Positions 55,599 to 64,000 of a stretch of DNA of 64,000 nucleotides are shown in pieces. The stretch lies in assembly GCF_024347455.1 (NCBI RefSeq), contig NZ_AP025483.1:620001-684000 (forward strand), written 5' to 3'. Below the pieces are notes generated by a model. The model did not search any database. It saw only the letters and a list, made by a program, of their open reading frames with translations, and was not told the origin of the DNA. Made by a program: the position numbers and the translations under genes. The first letter of the stretch is position 1. Each line of letters opens with the position of its first letter. The stretch is from Vibrio echinoideorum. GTDB taxonomy: Bacteria > Pseudomonadota > Gammaproteobacteria > Enterobacterales > Vibrionaceae.

Positions 55599-56927
55599 AT
55601 GTATCTACCTCAAGAAATTATTCGCAGAAAACGTGATAACGAAGTACTGACCACAGAAGAAATTAACTTTTTCATCCAAGGTGTCGCTAAAAACACGGTT
55701 TCTGAAGGCCAAATTGCCGCATTCGCAATGGCTATCTTTTTTAATGAAATGACGATGCCAGAACGTATCGCACTAACATGTGCAATGCGTGATTCAGGCA
55801 TGGTGATTGACTGGAGCCACATGAACTTTGATGGCCCAATCGTTGATAAACACTCCACTGGTGGTGTTGGTGACGTAACTTCTTTGATGCTTGGCCCTAT
55901 GGTGGCAGCATGCGGCGGTTTCGTTCCAATGATCTCTGGTCGTGGTTTAGGCCACACTGGCGGTACGCTAGACAAGCTAGAATCTATCCCTGGTTACAAC
56001 ATTACACCAACCAACGATGTGTTTGGTGCCGTAACCAAAGAAGCTGGCGTGGCGATCATCGGCCAAACCGGCGACCTAGCACCGGCTGACAAGCGTGTTT
56101 ACGCGACTCGTGATATCACAGCAACAGTAGATAACATCTCGCTAATCACCGCTTCAATCCTATCTAAGAAACTGGCTGCTGGCCTTGATTCTCTAGTGAT
56201 GGACGTAAAAGTCGGTTCAGGCGCATTCATGCCAACGTATGAAGCTTCTGAAGAACTAGCAAAATCTATCGTTGCAGTAGCAAACGGTGCAGGCACTAAA
56301 ACAACAGCAATCCTAACGGACATGAACCAAGTTCTGGCTTCTTCAGCGGGTAACGCAGTTGAAGTCCGTGAAGCGGTTCAATTCCTAACTGGTGAATACC
56401 GTAACCCACGTTTGTTGGAAATCACGCTAGCATCGTGTGCGGAAATGTTGGTGCTGGGTAACCTAACAAAAGATTCAGATGAAGCGCGTGAAAAACTGAT
56501 GACAGTACTGGATAACGGTAAAGCAGCAGAGTGCTTCGGTAAGATGGTTGCGGGCCTTGGTGGTCCAGCAGATTTCGTAACGAACTACGATAACTACCTA
56601 GAAAAAGCAGAAATTGTTAAACCAGTGTACGCCCTCGAAAGCGGTGTAGTATCAGCGATGGATACGCGTGCAATTGGTATGGCTGTCGTTGGTATGGGTG
56701 GTGGTCGCCGCGTAGCAACAGACAGCATTGATTACGCAGTCGGTTTTGATAGCTTCATTCGCCTTGGCGAAGTAGCAAGCGACGATAAACCATTAGCAAT
56801 GATTCATGCTCGCAATGAACAACAGTGGCAAGAAGCTGCGACGGCATTACAAAATGCAATCACTGTGGGCGGAGAATATACAGCAACGCCAGATGTTTAC
56901 CGTCAGATTCGTTCTGAAGACGTGTAA
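55599..56927 (+). CDS. deoA: Thymidine phosphorylase
   Basis: 442 residues (E. coli 440). The start [13 protein letters not shown] at 55599 follows GGGAGGC; a longer reading is rejected. It has the family signature [20 protein letters not shown] (about 115-134), the phosphate-binding KHSTGGVGD and the [17 protein letters not shown] segment. It phosphorolyses thymidine to thymine and deoxyribose-1-P. Member of the deoCABD unit. Confidence 0.97.
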   Translation: MYLPQEIIRRKRDNEVLTTEEINFFIQGVAKNTVSEGQIAAFAMAIFFNEMTMPERIALTCAMRDSGMVIDWSHMNFDGPIVDKHSTGGVGDVTSLMLGPMVAACGGFVPMISGRGLGHTGGTLDKLESIPGYNITPTNDVFGAVTKEAGVAIIGQTGDLAPADKRVYATRDITATVDNISLITASILSKKLAAGLDSLVMDVKVGSGAFMPTYEASEELAKSIVAVANGAGTKTTAILTDMNQVLASSAGNAVEVREAVQFLTGEYRNPRLLEITLASCAEMLVLGNLTKDSDEAREKLMTVLDNGKAAECFGKMVAGLGGPADFVTNYDNYLEKAEIVKPVYALESGVVSAMDTRAIGMAVVGMGGGRRVATDSIDYAVGFDSFIRLGEVASDDKPLAMIHARNEQQWQEAATALQNAITVGGEYTATPDVYRQIRSEDV

Positions 56928-57003
56928 ATAACAGATATCGGTATACCTCGTGTATACCGATAAACAGAGTTCTGGTGCAAAGAGCAATAAGTTGGTGAAG
57001 AAA

Positions 57004-58224
57004 ATGAAAAGAGCATTTATTTTAGTTTTAGATTCATTCGGTATCGGTGAAACAGCGGATGCTGACACATTCGGCGATGTAGGTTCGGATACAATGGGTC
57101 ACATTGCTGACCATTGTGATCAAGGCCTTGCAGACAACGCGGATCGTAAAGGTCCACTAACGCTGCCAAACCTGTCTAAGCTAGGTTTAGCGATGGCTCA
57201 CAAAGAGTCGACAGGTCGCTTTGCTCCTGGTATGGACGCAGACGCTGAGATCATTGGCGCTTACGGTCATGCTGCTGAGCTGTCTTCTGGTAAAGACACG
57301 CCATCAGGTCACTGGGAAATCGCAGGTGTGCCGGTATTGTTTGACTGGGGCTACTTCACTGACAAAGAGAACAGCTTTCCAAAAGAACTGACTGACCGCA
57401 TCCTTGAGCGTGCTGGTCTGTCTGACTTCTTAGGTAACTGCCACTCATCGGGTACAGAAATCCTAGATAACCTAGGTGAAGAACACATGAAGACTGGCCT
57501 GCCAATCTTCTACACTTCTGCAGACTCTGTTTTCCAGATCGCATGTCATGAAGAGACATTCGGCCTACAAAACCTATTAGACCTTTGTCAGATTGCTCGT
57601 GAAGAGCTAGCTGACTACAACATTGGTCGTGTTATCGCTCGTCCGTTTATTGGTGCAGGTAAAGGTCAATTCGAACGTACTGGTAACCGTCGTGACCTTT
57701 CTGTTGAGCCACCAGCGGCGACGGTACTTCAGAAGCTGGTTGATGAGAAGGGCGGCAACGTTCACTCAATCGGTAAGATATCTGATATCTACGCAGGTTG
57801 TGGTATCACTCAGAAAACGAAAGCAACAGGTATTCCAGCGCTATTTGAAGCAACCAAAGAAGCGATCACTGAAGCGGGCGACAACACTATCGTGTTCACT
57901 AACTTCGTTGATTTCGACTCAGCATACGGCCACCGTCGTGATGTTGCCGGTTACGCAGCTGCGCTTGAGTACTTCGATGGCCGTATCAATGAAATCATCG
58001 ATATGATGAAAGAAGATGACGTGCTTATCCTGACAGCAGACCACGGTTGTGACCCAACATGGCCAGGTTCCGACCATACTCGTGAGCATATCCCTGTGAT
58101 TGTTTACGGTAACAAGGTTCCAGCAGGCTCTCTAGGCCGTCGTGATACCTTCGCTGATATCGGTCAAAGCTTAGCGTCATACTTTGGCACATCGCCAATG
58201 GGACACGGTACAAGCTTTCTATAA
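57004..58224 (+). CDS. deoB: Phosphopentomutase
   Basis: 406 residues (E. coli 407). An alkaline-phosphatase-superfamily enzyme interconverting (deoxy)ribose-1-P and -5-P with Mn2+. The start [16 protein letters not shown] holds the first metal Asp. Later metal ligands appear in [28 protein letters not shown] and [21 protein letters not shown] strong hairpin terminator lies just after it, before deoD. Confidence 0.97.
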   Translation: MKRAFILVLDSFGIGETADADTFGDVGSDTMGHIADHCDQGLADNADRKGPLTLPNLSKLGLAMAHKESTGRFAPGMDADAEIIGAYGHAAELSSGKDTPSGHWEIAGVPVLFDWGYFTDKENSFPKELTDRILERAGLSDFLGNCHSSGTEILDNLGEEHMKTGLPIFYTSADSVFQIACHEETFGLQNLLDLCQIAREELADYNIGRVIARPFIGAGKGQFERTGNRRDLSVEPPAATVLQKLVDEKGGNVHSIGKISDIYAGCGITQKTKATGIPALFEATKEAITEAGDNTIVFTNFVDFDSAYGHRRDVAGYAAALEYFDGRINEIIDMMKEDDVLILTADHGCDPTWPGSDHTREHIPVIVYGNKVPAGSLGRRDTFADIGQSLASYFGTSPMGHGTSFL

Positions 58225-58232
58225 TAGTTAAC

Positions 58233-58264
58233 GAAGAGAGAGGGAAACCTCTCTCTTCTTTTTT
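58233..58264 (+). terminator. Intra-operon terminator deoB / deoD
   Basis: GAAGAGAGAGG (58233-58243) pairs perfectly with CCTCTCTCTTC (58248-58258) around a GAAA loop, followed by six Ts. It ends 24 nt before the deoD start. Confidence 0.88.
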
Positions 58265-58287
58265 GTTTGAGATTAAGGATATTTTCA

Positions 58288-59007
58288 ATGGCTACTCCAC
58301 ATATTAATGCTGAAATGGGTGATTTCGCTGACGTAGTTCTAATGCCTGGCGATCCGCTACGTGCTAAATACATCGCTGAAACCTTCTTAGAAGACGTGGT
58401 TCAGGTGTGCGACGTTCGCAACATGTTTGGTTACACGGGTACTTACAAAGGTCGTAAGGTCTCTGTAATGGGGCACGGTATGGGCATTCCATCTTGTTCT
58501 ATTTACGCGACTGAGTTGATCAAAGACTTTGGTGTTAAAAAGATCATTCGTGTAGGTAGCTGTGGTGCAGTGAGTGAAGATATCAAAGTTCGTGATGTCG
58601 TTATCGGTATGGGGGCATGTACGGATTCAAAAGTGAACCGTATTCGCTTTAAAGGCCATGACTTCGCCGCAATCGCAGATTACAAAATGGTACGCGCTGC
58701 TGAAGATGCAGCTAAAGCTCGTGGTGTCGACGTTAAAGTCGGTAATCTATTCTCAGCTGAACTGTTCTACACGCCAGATCCTGAAATGTTCGACGTAATG
58801 GATAAGTACGGCATTGTTGGCGTAGAGATGGAAGCGGCAGGTATCTATGGTGTGTGTGCTGAATATGGCGCAAAAGCTCTGACTATTTGTACTGTTTCTG
58901 ATCACATCAAAACAGGCGATCAAACCACATCAGATGAACGTCAAACGACTTTTAACGACATGATGGTAATTGCCTTAGATTCTGTTCTTCTTGGTGATCA
59001 AGAGTAA
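58288..59007 (+). CDS. deoD: Purine-nucleoside phosphorylase DeoD
   Basis: 239 residues, equal to E. coli DeoD, from [15 protein letters not shown] at 58288 after TAAGGA. Hexameric PNP-I type with [15 protein letters not shown] (phosphate site), RVGSCGAV and the signature [18 protein letters not shown]. The catalytic Asp is in [11 protein letters not shown]. It phosphorolyses purine (deoxy)nucleosides. The terminator just upstream suggests lower or separately tuned expression. Confidence 0.97.
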   Translation: MATPHINAEMGDFADVVLMPGDPLRAKYIAETFLEDVVQVCDVRNMFGYTGTYKGRKVSVMGHGMGIPSCSIYATELIKDFGVKKIIRVGSCGAVSEDIKVRDVVIGMGACTDSKVNRIRFKGHDFAAIADYKMVRAAEDAAKARGVDVKVGNLFSAELFYTPDPEMFDVMDKYGIVGVEMEAAGIYGVCAEYGAKALTICTVSDHIKTGDQTTSDERQTTFNDMMVIALDSVLLGDQE

Positions 59008-59042
59008 TCATTATTCTATAGCTCGATAAGCTAACAGATAAC

Positions 59043-59079
59043 AAAAAGCCCTGACGCTGCCTGAGCGTCGGGGCTTTTT
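59043..59079 (+). terminator. deoD terminator
   Basis: AAAAGCCC-t-GACGCT pairs with AGCGTC-g-GGGCTTTT (59044-59078) with a GCCTG loop, followed by T. Confidence 0.9.
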
Positions 59080-59205
59080 ATTGGCAATGATTTATTATTG
59101 AGCGCTATTCTTGGTTTCTAGAAGGCCCCGTGATCTCAATCGAAATAATTCATATTGCCTAATCTGAGGTTTTTATTTCGTGATTCCAAGGCGCGATAGG
59201 CTAGC

Positions 59206-59817
59206 TTATGAGCTCACATTTTTAAGCAGTAAGTTCTCGCCAGATTTGGTTTGTCTTTTTCGAATCAGCATGATGAATAAAACACCACTGATGAAGCCCA
59301 TTAAGACCATACCGATCATGTAACGATCGCTCTTACGATAATGGTGATCAGAAATCGCCGTCATTTTACCTGTTTCAAAAGTCACACGGATAAAGCCGAT
59401 GATCGTTTTTTCGGGCGAGTAAATAGGTTCGACTAACTGCTGTCTGCCGATACTTGCTGTTGAAAGTGGCGTGTCTAAGCCAAGAACTTCGCGTACCGAG
59501 AGTGCTTTTTCGCTCGAAGCTAGACGAATACCCTCTGCATCATAGATCGTAGTATCAAATACCAGTCGGTCTTGAGATAGCTGATTAGTCAGCTCAAGTA
59601 ATCGTTCTTGGTCTTGTTGGGTGATCATCTTGCTAGCCGAAAGCGATGCCTGAGAGATAAGAACCTTAGTTAGTGTCTCTAGCTGTTTTGCTTGGATTTT
59701 TTCGTTACCTTTACTGATAACAACCGTATTTTTGATCGTTACGACGAACATGGTAGCCAACAAAATTAAGGCTAGCATTCGTAAAGCGTTACGTATTGAG
59801 AACAATGATTCATTCAT
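59206..59817 (-). CDS. SMP-family membrane protein YtjB
   Basis: 203 residues, two membrane spans (about 12-30 and 165-182) flanking a periplasmic domain of about 130 residues that includes LVFDTTIYDAEGIRLASSE, reminiscent of a small sensor fold. Short basic cytoplasmic tail. It diverges from serB, the conserved place of ytjB (smp) in gamma-proteobacteria. Molecular function is not known. Confidence 0.85.
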   Translation of the reverse strand: MNESLFSIRNALRMLALILLATMFVVTIKNTVVISKGNEKIQAKQLETLTKVLISQASLSASKMITQQDQERLLELTNQLSQDRLVFDTTIYDAEGIRLASSEKALSVREVLGLDTPLSTASIGRQQLVEPIYSPEKTIIGFIRVTFETGKMTAISDHHYRKSDRYMIGMVLMGFISGVLFIMLIRKRQTKSGENLLLKNVSS

Positions 59818-59926
59818 GTTTCACGAAGCCTGAAATAAACAAATGTTATGATTAAGACATATTGAGACTTGCGTTTTCAAATTGCAATAGGTTAACGTTT
59901 AGCATAGTTAATTAGGAATCATACAC

Positions 59927-60907
59927 ATGGACGATCATAAATATCTGCCGATTAAAAGGCATACGACATTATTAACCCGACTCCCCGAGACTCGTTTTGC
60001 TTCTCAACTCGCGAAGGCTAAAGCCAATTGGATTGTATTTGGTGAGTATTTATCACCACAATCTTTCGATGACGTCGATTTCTTCACCGGTACATACAAC
60101 ACTATTCTAGATACATGGAAAGTGGGTAAATACGAAGTGGCATTGATGTCTGGAAACTTAACCCCAGCACACGAAGAAATCCTACAAGCGTTGAAACTTG
60201 ATTATGCTTGCCTTAGCGAGGTTCCTGACCTATCTAAGCCAGGTTTGATCGTAATGGATATGGATTCCACAGCGATTCAGATTGAATGTATCGATGAGAT
60301 AGCCAAGTTAGCTGGAGTAGGTGAGTTAGTTTCTGAAATTACAGAGCGCGCAATGCAAGGTGAGCTCGATTTTGAACAGAGCCTGCGTCAGCGTGTTGGG
60401 GCGCTTAAAGGTGCTGATGAAGCTATTCTTGAGCAAGTGCGCCAATCACTGCCATTCATGCCAGACTTAGTTGGGCTTGTTAACACGCTGAATAAACTTG
60501 GTTGGAAAACGGCTATCGCGTCTGGTGGCTTTACTTATTTCTCCGATTACCTAAAAGATACGCTCGATCTTGACCATGCTCAGTCAAACACCCTAGAGAT
60601 TATCGATGGTAAATTGACGGGTGAAGTTTTAGGTGATGTTGTCTCGGCGCAAACCAAGGCCGACATCTTAGTTGAACTGGCTGAAGAGTATGAGCTTGAA
60701 CTGCACAACACGGTAGCCGTAGGTGATGGTGCTAATGACTTGGTTATGATGGGCTCTGCGGGCTTAGGCATTGCCTACCATGCGAAACCGAAGGTAGAGC
60801 AGCAAGCTCAAGCCGCTGTGCGTTATGCTGGTTTAGGTGGGGTACTTTGTATTCTGTCGGGCGTGTTGGCTAAACAACAGAAAATTAGTTGGCAAGCGAA
60901 ACCTTAA
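59927..60907 (+). CDS. serB: Phosphoserine phosphatase
   Basis: 326 residues (E. coli 322), last step of serine synthesis. An N-terminal regulatory part (1-100) precedes the HAD core, with the nucleophile motif MDMDSTAIQIE (Asp111, Asp113), the ASGGF motif II, and VGDGANDLVMM motif IV. AGGAA precedes the ATG. Divergent from ytjB. Confidence 0.96.
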   Translation: MDDHKYLPIKRHTTLLTRLPETRFASQLAKAKANWIVFGEYLSPQSFDDVDFFTGTYNTILDTWKVGKYEVALMSGNLTPAHEEILQALKLDYACLSEVPDLSKPGLIVMDMDSTAIQIECIDEIAKLAGVGELVSEITERAMQGELDFEQSLRQRVGALKGADEAILEQVRQSLPFMPDLVGLVNTLNKLGWKTAIASGGFTYFSDYLKDTLDLDHAQSNTLEIIDGKLTGEVLGDVVSAQTKADILVELAEEYELELHNTVAVGDGANDLVMMGSAGLGIAYHAKPKVEQQAQAAVRYAGLGGVLCILSGVLAKQQKISWQAKP

Positions 60908-60970
60908 AGGTTCTTTTTATATATTGAATTTTTAAGCTTTATTGCTCATTTCAATGACAGTTCAGACACA

Positions 60971-60998
60971 AAAAAGCAGGCAATCAGCCTGCTTTTTT
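60971..60998. terminator. Bidirectional terminator serB / PilZ gene
   Basis: AAAAAGCAGGC (60971-60981) pairs perfectly with GCCTGCTTTTT (60987-60997), loop AATCA. Confidence 0.9.
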
Positions 60999-61030
60999 TA
61001 TTTTTAATTCTGGTGTATCTACGGCGTTAG

Positions 61031-63379
61031 CTAGCGTGTTAGCTCTAACCGAATCAATACTTCATCGGTAATATCTTCTATCTCACCATAACCGACAAAA
61101 GCGGTGACCTCATTCTCTAACTTCTTCGCTTGGTGCATGCTAATTTTTGAAAGCTCTTCTAAATCCAGTTGGAATAAACTCGTTAGCGGGTTAAAGATGG
61201 GAGCGGTTGTGACTCGCAGTACGTACACGTCCCCTAAGTGCTGGGCTTTCTTGATGAATAAGATTCGCTCTTTTGCAGAAGCGAAATCTTTGACCAATTT
61301 AGTGTGCACGGATTGGATCTTGTCACCAAACTTAACTGCAGCAATATATACATCGTGGTGTTTGGGTACTGCACCTTCAATTCTTTTCAGTGGTTCAGCC
61401 AATAGAGAGTTAGAGTGTCCTTTGAAAATGGGCTCAAGTGAGAACTTTTGGTTGTGCCCAAGTTTCGCGAGTAACGCTAAGTGCTTATTCAATGGGAAGT
61501 TCACGCCAATAATCTTACAACGCAGTGTTGAACTTGGCTTATCGATGAATATCGGATTACTGACCATCTTGCTAAGTAAAATATTGTGTAGTGATTCGAG
61601 CAGTGAATGCGTTGGCAGTATTTCTTTCTTTTTAATCAGCTTGCTTTGGTTCTGATCGATAAGCCCGTTTAGAAAGGCAATGGTGCGCATTGTCTTAGCG
61701 TTCTCTGCGATAACCAATTGTACGTTTCGACCGTTAGGGCTTACTCGAATCACGAGATAAGGCACAGTGCTTAATGGCAAGTTCTTATCATAGAGTTGCA
61801 GCTCATTAAAATTCACCAATACTGGGTCATTGATCTTGAGGACCATTGGCTGCTCAAGGGTAATGCTTAGCCCGCGTTTCGAGATGTCTAAGGTATGTCC
61901 GTTCGCTGCCGCACCATCTTGCGAGGTAAGCTGTAACGGAGATTTAAATTGGTATCTCGGTTCTTTACGACGAGTAAGAGAATCAAAATAAATACTCTGA
62001 ATATTCCCAACCACTGTTCGTGGATGACGGAATCGGTTCAGTTCACTGCTTGGAATGCGAGGTTTTTCACTTAATAGATAATCAGCCGCACTTTCGTGAT
62101 CACCGATCTCTTGCAAGATGCCGCAATGAGTCAACTGCTCTGAGCTTTGAGCCAACGTATCCGAATGTTTCGCTAGTGCTTGTCTTTCGGTATCGGATAG
62201 TTCGAAAACAGAGAACTTGAACGCTTTCCAGCTTTTACGTTTACCACCGATATGCCAGAACAATTGTCTCTGTTCGCGAGAGGCCTCAGGTAGCATCATC
62301 GAGTAGAACAAAGTCTTGTTCTGATGCTCGTGAGTAAAAGAGTAAATAACGTTACTGGTTCCTTTCACCCCAGGTTTAGCCAGTAAATTCATTCTTTGTT
62401 CGTTGAACAGGGTGCCCAGAGCTTGCTGGTTGCGTTCATCATGCCAATATTGCCACAACGGATGGTTGTTATCCGTGAGTAGGGCAAGCTTTAGTTCGCT
62501 GCCATTGAAGAACAGAGGAAGGTTACAGGTGTGTTTTAAATAGGTGTGTTCGATGCCTCGAGTGCGGGTTCGAATAACCCTATCTTGATTCTCATGGCTA
62601 GTTTTCTTACTTGAGCTATTTAAAGACTCACCGAGTAAGCGACCCACAATATTGTTATCGCTTATCTTGATGGTTCTTAGAAACTTGACTGCGTTGTTCT
62701 CATAAGATTCATCAATGCCCAGAACTCGGAATTCAACAGCTTGGTTAACATCGATTTCTAGTGACTTCTCAACAAGCTCTGTGAATTTGACACTGATGAT
62801 CTCACCAAGATTGTATCGAAAAGCACTCGGTACTTTGAATTTTGCACCCGAAGGAGAGATATCAACCGTAACACCATGCAAGCTTTGACCTTTAGATGTT
62901 GTAACCTCAACCTGTGAACTGATCTTAAGTCTGTTTTCTTTACGCTTTAAATCGTAGCCTAAGTTAATAGCCTCTGCTTCGTATGGGCTATTCGCGCTAG
63001 TTATGTCGTGGTTATTTTGAGATGAGGTATTAACGACACTACGAAGTGGCTGAGTTCGTGGCGTCATGACCAACTCCCACACCCCTTCTGTATAGCCTTT
63101 AAATTTTTTAGTGCCACGTTGATATGCGTTCAAAGCTATGTCATCAAGCCAGTGTTTACGACCATCTAGCGTGAACTGGCGACATTCATTATCAATACGT
63201 CCACGTAAATCAATGCTCTTTGTACACGGAGCCATGATACGATTCAGTTCCATTTTAACGAGCAGCTTTAGAGACGGCGATTCGTCTTCTGTCATTTGAG
63301 AAAGAAGGAATTCGAAATCTTCGGCGTGGTAAGCCGGGATTAGTCGTTCTGCTACAGATAGAATTTCAGATTGCTGCAT
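61031..63379 (-). CDS. Double PilZ-domain protein (PlzC-like)
   Basis: A 782-residue cytoplasmic protein with two PilZ domains carrying complete c-di-GMP motifs. In the first, RKENR is near residue 145 and DISPSG near 173. In the second, RKEPR is near 470 and DISKRG near 498. The regions before, between (about 250-460) and after them are not recognised. No membrane span or signal peptide. By position next to serB and radA it corresponds to V. cholerae VC2344 (PlzC, from memory). It is likely a receptor for c-di-GMP made by enzymes such as the RocS-like protein in this window. Confidence 0.88.
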   Translation of the reverse strand: MQQSEILSVAERLIPAYHAEDFEFLLSQMTEDESPSLKLLVKMELNRIMAPCTKSIDLRGRIDNECRQFTLDGRKHWLDDIALNAYQRGTKKFKGYTEGVWELVMTPRTQPLRSVVNTSSQNNHDITSANSPYEAEAINLGYDLKRKENRLKISSQVEVTTSKGQSLHGVTVDISPSGAKFKVPSAFRYNLGEIISVKFTELVEKSLEIDVNQAVEFRVLGIDESYENNAVKFLRTIKISDNNIVGRLLGESLNSSSKKTSHENQDRVIRTRTRGIEHTYLKHTCNLPLFFNGSELKLALLTDNNHPLWQYWHDERNQQALGTLFNEQRMNLLAKPGVKGTSNVIYSFTHEHQNKTLFYSMMLPEASREQRQLFWHIGGKRKSWKAFKFSVFELSDTERQALAKHSDTLAQSSEQLTHCGILQEIGDHESAADYLLSEKPRIPSSELNRFRHPRTVVGNIQSIYFDSLTRRKEPRYQFKSPLQLTSQDGAAANGHTLDISKRGLSITLEQPMVLKINDPVLVNFNELQLYDKNLPLSTVPYLVIRVSPNGRNVQLVIAENAKTMRTIAFLNGLIDQNQSKLIKKKEILPTHSLLESLHNILLSKMVSNPIFIDKPSSTLRCKIIGVNFPLNKHLALLAKLGHNQKFSLEPIFKGHSNSLLAEPLKRIEGAVPKHHDVYIAAVKFGDKIQSVHTKLVKDFASAKERILFIKKAQHLGDVYVLRVTTAPIFNPLTSLFQLDLEELSKISMHQAKKLENEVTAFVGYGEIEDITDEVLIRLELTR

Positions 63380-63540
63380 ACTTTTCTTGTTAGAATGGCC
63401 GGTGCGTTATTGTTATCGACAAGTTGTATTTGATCTTTAGATATTCGTGACCCTACTGCAACGTTTATTTTCATGCGTACGGTCAACGGGGTCACAGAAT
63501 CGCAACATTTACCAGTTACCAAGCAAATTATTGAGGTTTT

Positions 63541-64000
63541 ATGGCTAAGGCAAAACGAGCTTATGTGTGTAATGACTGTGGCGCTGACTTTCCACGTTGG
63601 CAAGGACAGTGCAATGCATGTGGTGCTTGGAACACGATTACAGAAGTTAGGTTAGCTGCTTCACCTCAAGTTGCGCGTAATGAACGATTAAGTGGTGGCT
63701 ACGCGGGTGGCGCAACGGAATCTTCGGTTCAAACTCTCTCTGAAATCAACTTGCAAGAGGTCCCACGTTTCAGCAGTGGCTTTAAAGAGCTCGACCGTGT
63801 TTTAGGCGGTGGTGTTGTTCCTGGTGCCGCTATCCTGATTGGTGGTAACCCTGGTGCCGGTAAATCAACGCTGTTATTGCAAACCATGTGTCAGCTTTCT
63901 TCTCAACTACCGACACTTTATGTCACTGGGGAAGAATCTCTTCAACAGGTCGCGATGCGTGCTTCTCGATTAGGATTACCGAAAGAGCATCTTAAAATGC
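63541..64000 (+). CDS. radA: DNA repair protein RadA (5' part)
   Basis: The first 153 residues from ATG at 63541 (GAGG upstream), running off the window. An N-terminal C4 zinc finger (CNDCG ... CNACG) is followed by a RecA-like ATPase with Walker A GGNPGAGKSTLLLQ near residue 105. RadA (Sms) promotes branch migration in recombination. It diverges from the PilZ gene, the usual serB-...-radA neighbourhood. Confidence 0.95.
   Translation, partial: MAKAKRAYVCNDCGADFPRWQGQCNACGAWNTITEVRLAASPQVARNERLSGGYAGGATESSVQTLSEINLQEVPRFSSGFKELDRVLGGGVVPGAAILIGGNPGAGKSTLLLQTMCQLSSQLPTLYVTGEESLQQVAMRASRLGLPKEHLKM

Noticed and set aside
61104..61655. 183-residue plus-strand ORF
   Set aside because: Antisense to the PilZ-protein gene, which has recognisable domains and a terminator in the other direction.

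Overview
The window is a chromosomal segment of a Vibrio, most likely from the Splendidus clade or a close relative. The species is an inference: the proteins are Vibrio-like throughout (OmpU-type porin, VexEF-type RND pump, RocS-like GGDEF-EAL enzyme, PlzC-like PilZ protein, a CNT transporter close to vcCNT), and the gene order follows two V. cholerae chromosome 1 blocks as I remember them (about VC0622-VC0659 and about VC2343-VC2353), joined here around an accessory stretch.

Layout. 1-6.6 kb: a truncated sensor kinase, rsmC, an AI-2E-family permease, a 41-residue membrane miniprotein, hemL and erpA. 6.63-8.16 kb: a complete insertion sequence of IS1202/ISNCY type with about 50-bp imperfect terminal inverted repeats and a 5-bp target duplication. 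8.4-19.8 kb: an RND efflux operon, an M23 endopeptidase, tyrS, a short CBS-less MgtE-type Mg2+ transporter behind a complex leader, dacB and an ompU-like porin. 19.8-36 kb: the core information-processing block (greA, yhbY, rlmE, ftsH, folP, glmM, secG, tRNA-Leu, initiator tRNA, rimP-nusA-infB-rbfA-truB-rpsO-pnp) and nlpI. 37-45 kb: a MarR/MATE pair with shared operators, the O2-independent ubiquinone genes ubiU, ubiV and ubiT around a cyclic-di-GMP enzyme, a GNAT gene, and holD-rimI-prfC. 47.5-51.6 kb: accessory genes, namely a LysR regulator, an unknown outer-membrane protein and a secreted protein made of five near-identical 106-residue repeats. 51.7-64 kb: a DUF5363-like miniprotein, a TatD nuclease, nupC, deoCABD, ytjB/serB, a double-PilZ protein and the start of radA.

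Working together. nupC and deoCABD form a nucleoside uptake and catabolism unit. The nupC promoter carries CRP-like sites 52 bp apart, and a structured RNA-like stretch lies before deoC. The metY-pnp region is a classical translation/transcription operon, with hairpins before rimP, between infB and rbfA, before rpsO and before pnp. RocS-like and PlzC-like proteins represent synthesis or breakdown and reception of cyclic-di-GMP.

Most notable items: the MgtE leader (a 14-codon ORF containing Pro-Pro and ending in Glu-Glu, mutually exclusive pairing, and a terminator-like hairpin) in front of a transporter that lacks its CBS sensor; the five-copy 318-bp repeat gene; the structured RNA candidate at 54.4-54.5 kb; the promoter-then-terminator arrangement before prfC; and the paired MarR operators. 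All statements come from reading the sequence. No database search or folding program was run.
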